From positions 3,564,411-3,628,410 of the forward strand of contig QXEO01000406.1 of the NCBI GenBank assembly GCA_007115705.1: a DNA stretch of 64,000 nucleotides, read 5' to 3'. This document shows, one piece after another, positions 59,247-64,000 of the stretch. The first letter of the stretch is position 1. Each line of letters opens with the position of its first letter. The DNA comes from Dactylis glomerata. Taxonomy: Eukaryota; Streptophyta; Magnoliopsida; Poales; Poaceae. Both the position numbers and the translations under genes were made by a program. The notes beneath the pieces were generated by a model, which made no database searches, had not been told where the DNA came from, and worked only from the letters and a program-made list of their open reading frames with translations.

Positions 59247-59264
59247 TCCCCGGCAATGGCACTA
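59247..59264 (-). other. Element C primer-binding site (decayed)
   Basis: The minus strand reads TAGTGCCATTGCCGGGGA, with the first bases of the tRNA-Asp complement mutated. Since the PBS is not part of the LTR, this decay postdates insertion or came with an unusual template. Confidence 0.6.
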
Positions 59265-59273
59265 GAAAATTGT

Positions 59274-60900
59274 TGCTTGTTGCGGTACAGTTGATGTGAA
59301 TCACCGTCAAGTTGGGAACCCCAAGAGGAAGGTATGATGAGTAAAGCAGCAGTTTTCCCCCAATAAGAAACCAAGGTTTATCGAATCCAGTAGGAAAAAG
59401 CCAAACTCCAGAAGGTGATGCTTGCTAGCCTAGTGACACTCCAACAAGGGCGCCATTTACAACACTTGTCGACACATCTTCAACTAGTAGCAACGCGGAA
59501 CCTGCACACAACACAACCAAATACTTTGTTCCCAACTTACGATGAGGTTGTCAATCCCACCGGTTTGCTTGAAACAAAGGAATGAGCATATCGAGTGGAA
59601 AAATAGTAATAGTATGTGAGTAAAGTAAACATGTGATAGCAATATAATGGAAATAGGGCCGAGGTCCACAGTTCACTAGTGGTGTCTCTCCATAAGATAA
59701 AATATGACATGCTGGGTAAACAAATTATAGTTGGGCAATTGATAGAATAAAGACAACGTGCATGTCGAGAGGATCACTATGAGATTTACTCTGGGCATTA
59801 CAACAAGATACATAGACCGCCATCCAACTGCATCTATGACTAATAATCCACTTGTGGCGAATCAATCCGAGAACTCCACAAGTATTAAGTTGCGAACAAC
59901 AGATAATTGCATTAAGCAAAGTGTGTAATGTAAACAAAGCATATACCCTCGAGCATATGAATGTTGTTTTTCCCCCAGTAGCAACAACACATCTATGACC
60001 TTAGAGGTTTCTGTCACTCCCCCAGATTAAATAGAGGCACGAACCCACTATCGAGCATAAATACCCCCTCTTGGAGTCACTAGCAACTACTCGGCCAAGA
60101 TAGCTGCTAACAATGGAGAGCATGCAAGATCATAAACAACATAGAGATAACATAAGATAATATTCAGCACATCAACTCAATCATAACACCAATATTCATC
60201 GGATCCCAATAAACACAACATGTAGAATTACATAAAGGTAGTCTCGATCATGTAAAGTAGCTCACGAGATCTAAACATGAAGCACATGATGGAGAAGACA
60301 ACCATCTAGCTACTACTATGGACCCATAGTCCAAGGTAGACTACTCACTCATCATGCCGGAGGCAAGCATGGCGATGAAGAAGACCTCCGGTGGCGATTC
60401 CCCTCTCCGGCAGGGTGTCGGGAAGAGCTTCTAGACCCTCCCGATCTCAGGTCGACGATGGCGGCGGATCGCGATGTGTTTCTAGAAAAGTGATTGGGTA
60501 TTTAGGTTTTTCCCGTCGGGGGTCCTTATAAGCGAAGGGGCAGCGTCAGAGGTGGACCAGGGGGCCCACACCACCAGGGGCGCGGGCCAGCCCTAGGCCG
60601 CGCCGCCCTATGAAGTGGCCGCCCTCTGGCTCGGCTCCATCTCCTCTTCGGTCTTCTGGAAGCTCCATGAAATATCTGGACATCTGGCTTTTGTTTCGCC
60701 CAATTCCGAGAATATTTCCTGTGTAACATTTCTGAAACACAAAAACAGTAGAAAATAGGGAACTGGCACTGTGGCATCTCGTTAATAGGTTAGTTCCAGA
60801 AAATGCATAAAAATGCCACGAAGTGTAACGAAACATTAAGCAAATGGTGTAAAAACAAGCATGGATCATCAAAAATTATGGATACGTTGGAGACGTATCA
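59274..60900 (-). repeat. Element C, 5' LTR
   Basis: 1627 bp, TGCTTGTTGCGG to GTATCA, paired with 48955-50565. The TATA-like position near 60524-60531 reads CTTATAAG. Confidence 0.92.
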
Positions 60901-60905
60901 ATGAC
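60901..60905. repeat. Target-site duplication of element C, right copy (ATGAC)
   Basis: Exact repeat of 48950-48954. Confidence 0.92.
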
Positions 60906-61349
60906 TCATCATTCAACAAAGTATATTTTAAGCTTCTCGCCGAATTTTCCTATCTCTCGGTTGACCTGAACCTTTAAGTAATTAACTAAAAGAACTCCAA
61001 ATCAGTTCTTGAACTACTCTCACTAATTCGGTTATCTGGGAACAATGTACCGAATCATGACTGACATGTACTACTTTGCTGAACTGAATCTGCACTTTGC
61101 ACCAAACTAGCATCCACCGGAATGCACTAATTTTCAACAGCACCTAGCATCGGTTTTTGTAAAACAAGAATTCCACTCTACTAAAATGGTAACTGGATGC
61201 CTGCTGGGATAAGAAATTAGCTCTGGAATTATTCTCTAGGAATATTATTGACAGTGAAAGTATCTAGAAATTTCACTACGTCTAAACATCATTGCTTTGT
61301 CAAACTAATACATGACTGACACCATATTATTCCTTACAGACCGATGCAA
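60901..61349 (-). pseudogene. Element Z: remnant after RNase H
   Basis: Minus-strand decayed pol sequence. Near 61255-61160 a frame with indels reads FTVNNIPRE, then SRANFLSQQASSYHF. This recalls the segment between RNase H and integrase of Tat-lineage Gypsy elements that carry an extra RNase H. The remainder is AT-rich without frame. No integrase is seen. Confidence 0.45.
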
Positions 61350-61816
61350 GATTTGTCATACAGTACTATAAATCACCCTTAATCCTATGGTCAATAATAA
61401 AATTGGCAATACCTCGACTTCTCCTAGCATGCATCGATTCATACACTAAATCACAGTCTATTAGCACATAAGCCCATCTTCTAATCATACCACTAAGAAT
61501 CGGTTGTTCCAACATAAATATTTAAATTGTCGGCTGGCAAGTTTTCACACATATACTAGAAAGTAGATCAAGCCGAAATTTAGTACATGTATAATATAAA
61601 GACAAGAATGACTTTGCAATAAACACGTACCGAGTCTTGGTGTCGAGCAAACGACGATTTAAGTATGCAATGACGTACTCCTTCCCGTCGTCTTCTTTCA
61701 TGCATATCGCTCTTTCCGGAACGATAATCTTTATCTCGTATTTGCGGCCACTTATCAATAGCATCGGTCAAACATAGTATCTCACCGTATTGCAACTCAA
61801 CCAATGCCTCTGTCAA
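61350..61816 (-). pseudogene. Element Z RNase H (broken)
   Basis: Minus-strand RNase H region of a Gypsy pol: EYVIAYLNRRLLDTKTRYVF, LSLYYTCTKFR, and after a stop PILSGMIRRWAYVLIDCDL and RGIANFIIDHRI. At least one frameshift (about 61700) and stops at about 61522 and 61370 break it. The RT that should precede it is absent. Confidence 0.6.
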
Positions 61817-61827
61817 CGTGATGCAGG

Positions 61828-63660
61828 TCAGATTGTCCGCCTTTGAATATCCATATCAATAGGTGCATCTCTTGAAATTTCTGAATTTCTATCAACAACC
61901 ATGTCATCCGCATTTATATTTTCCTCCGTCGTGATGTGCTTCTCCCTCCAAGTCATGTTCGGAGGCACCATAGGTCTATCTCGCCTGAACAATTCATCGC
62001 GCTTCTTCAAAGTTATATCTTCTTTGATTTTTGATGCTCGCAGTCGTTGCACCCGTCGTTGCTGTGTATGTGTGAGTCCCGTAGGGCACCACCGAGGTCT
62101 TGGTTTAGTTCCCGGTGCAACTGACTTAATTCTGGTGCCCCCCGAGTTTCTCGGCCTATACTGGCATATTGCTGTTCATGGAGAAAATATTATTTGCTTG
62201 GCCGAGAACACTCTCTTCTGATCAGATATGCTACCCGATTTACCTTTCTGGTTGTCTCTATTGCTTGAATCACCATACTGTGTAGATGTGTTGGTACTAA
62301 ACTAGCATCCCTTTGGCTGCAAATACGTGAACATTCCTGAGCTAGTGCTTCTCATGGCTGGATTGGTTTGCATGCTAGACGATTCTGTTTTCTGACTTGT
62401 GCTAGAGGACACAAGAGTTACATTATCTCCACCATTTTGCATGTTGAACTCCAAACTAACCTCCTTTTCAACCAGATCAGCCTCTCGTTCCTGTTGTTTT
62501 ACAACATTACCCATTGAAGATATATTCTCATGTGTTCCCAAATTGATGCGTTGCATGACCAAATCGTTATGCCTAACAGCCGATTCAGACTTTTCACCTT
62601 TACCTGTACTAGTAGATACATCAAACGTATTGTCTGCACACTTCCCTTTTGTACTATCAAGCTTTCCTTGAAGCGAACCAGAACTAACTCCATCAACGTC
62701 AGCTGCTTTGACATTATTAACATAAGCTTCAGCTGATCGGTAGTCACCAACTTTGAAACCATGAGTAGCATCTAAATCTTCTGGACTTCTTACACAATTA
62801 GGTTCAACACGCTTCACCGGCACCCACATGAGTTTGCTGTCATCCTTACAATTTTTGACAACTTTATTGCGCACCAGGGATCGGTTCTCTTGAATAATAG
62901 TTGTATCATGTGATGTTGTTTTCTGATTAAACCGAACCTTTTTCTCATGTAATTTTCATCCGAATATATGTCTCGGCGGAACCCACTCCGGTGGAAGATA
63001 ACATGCTGGCCCCATAGGATATGGTGCCCATGGACTGCTGCATGGAGGAAACCAAGGATACCGACAGCCCCAATATGTCCACGTCGCTGAAAAATAAGGT
63101 TGATGATTACATGATTTTTTCCGCCAGTGCTCATGCCCCCCATGTCGAGAAGGCGACCTAGTATGCTTATTACTTCCAAGCCGATTACACATGTCGGCCT
63201 TGCGTGAAGTGTATTTTTCCAACTACATGCTAACTATCGGCTTTGGCCTTGGCGTTTGATTATTCTTTTCGTTAACTTTCCAGACTTCTACTTCTGCATT
63301 TTTTGGATTAATCATCCTCGGAGGAGCACTATCATCAAGAACAACAATTTTTCCTATGGTAGATTCGGTCTGATCTGACCGAATAAGTATTTTCTTGTTG
63401 TCCAAATTGATGACGTTGGGAGAGTACGGTGATTGCACGACCTCATGATTTTCCAACTTCTTGTCTTCTATCTTTTCTGGATCTTGTGCCTCTTCACTTT
63501 GATGCTTTTCTTCAACCGAAGATGGTTCAGCTATATTATCTTCTTGTTGATGTTCAGCAATTTTTTTGGCACGGAATTCAGAGGGCAACATGAAAGCTCC
63601 CTTACATCCTGAAAAATCAAGCACCGTTGTTTCACGTTCACCATGTTCTTGCTCAACGAA
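61828..63660 (-). pseudogene. Element Z gag region (broken)
   Basis: Minus-strand, in order: VLDFSGCKGAFMLPSEFRAK (63624 down), a charged Glu/Lys-rich stretch, a Trp/Pro/Tyr-rich segment (TWTYWGCRYPWFPPCSSPW near 63080), a Ser/Thr-rich linker (62874-62302), and WCPTGLTHTQQRRVQRLR at about 62100-62045, followed by FRRDRPMVPPNMTWREKHI. The last motif recalls the region after gag in large wheat Gypsy elements. At least three frame breaks occur. Protease and RT are missing before RNase H begins at 61816. Confidence 0.5.
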
Positions 63661-63669
63661 GCTTGTATC

Positions 63670-64000
63670 TATCGGTAACGAGGGGTTAACTCGACAAATA
63701 TCCTAGATGAAGGACTTAGGCTCGAGGAGATAGGGCGTCGGATGAACTCAAAGGTAAACTCAGTCAAATAAGGTGGCTATGAAAGTAAACATGGGTGTAA
63801 AACCTGGCTTGCTTTCAATCTGGCCTACACCGTCCCCTCCTGGCCCCTATATATAGGTGGCCAGGTCTCGAGGATCGGGTAGGGTCTGATACAGATTACA
63901 ATATCGACATACGGTAAGAACATTTCAACTAGTATTACAATTGGGCTCAGCTTAACGGGCCTCAGGGGTACTCAACTGACGGGCTCTATTATCTATACCC
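63670..64000. other. LTR-like sequence at the window edge
   Basis: No frame. It contains TATATATAGG (about 63848) in a GC-rich setting and a segment near 63690-63760 that looks like the 3' end of a large grass Gypsy LTR. It does not match the Z LTR at 45839-46597, so it is probably another element or a leader cut by the window edge. Confidence 0.3.

Larger units (their letters stand above)
48955..60900 (-). mobile_element. LTR retrotransposon C (Gypsy, non-autonomous), carrying element D
   Basis: 11,946 bp including the nested D (3837 bp plus one duplication copy), so about 8.1 kb by itself. LTRs are at 48955-50565 and 59274-60900, the PPT at 50566-50580, a decayed PBS at 59247-59264, and perfect ATGAC duplications flank it. 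It carries gag-protease only, on the minus strand. It lies inside element Z. Confidence 0.92.

Noticed and set aside
63670..64000. The 5' LTR of element Z
   Set aside because: It does not resemble 45839-46597, so the two cannot be called an LTR pair.

Overview
This window reads as intergenic DNA from a large grass genome, most likely Triticeae (wheat, Aegilops, rye or barley type). Almost all of it is nested transposable elements. I see no intact host gene, rRNA, tRNA or CRISPR array. The clade call rests on several Gypsy LTRs whose ends read TGATACGTCTCCAACGTATC, primer-binding sites matching plant tRNA-Asp, a CACTA (En/Spm) element with a CACTACTAG terminus, and the nesting itself. I worked by eye, so family names from curated repeat libraries are deliberately not assigned.

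Nesting, oldest to youngest. Host element Y is a Gypsy element: minus-strand gag-protease at about 24.8-27.9 kb, plus a spliced-looking gene on the opposite strand at 20.1-24.0 kb. Y was hit by (i) Gypsy element X, which enters from the left edge and ends at 20076; (ii) a solo LTR, S, at 20749-22259; and (iii) a minus-strand CACTA element, K, whose terminus is at 27933. X was hit by LTR elements A (454-8984, inside its reverse transcriptase) and B (12187-19291, inside its 5' LTR). K was hit by LTR element E (32587-41037, inside its ORF1) and by Gypsy element Z (LTR from 45839, inside its transposase). Z carries an unclassified insertion U (about 46798-48410) and LTR element C (48955-60900). 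C carries the youngest element, chromovirus-like D (50827-54663). The chain Y > K > Z > C > D is five levels deep.

A, B, C and E form one related group, all on the minus strand, with LTRs of about 1.6-1.7 kb, a tRNA-Asp PBS and the same PPT. None encodes reverse transcriptase, RNase H or integrase, so they would need enzymes supplied in trans. A, C and E keep a degraded gag-protease frame of about 690 codons. B carries a different, uninterrupted frame of 197 codons in exactly the same slot. D is also gag-protease only. X is the only element here with a clear RT domain. Z joins gag sequence directly to RNase H.

Perfect 5-bp target-site duplications frame A (TCGCT), E (CATCT), C (ATGAC) and D (CATAT). 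S has one mismatch (CAAGG/CGAGG) and B has a poor match (GGCAC/AGGAC). The most unusual features are the start-to-stop ORF exchange in B, degenerate PBS copies inside the LTR ends of A and B, two internal copies of the PPT motif in each A/B/C/E element, and the antisense, intron-bearing gene of Y.
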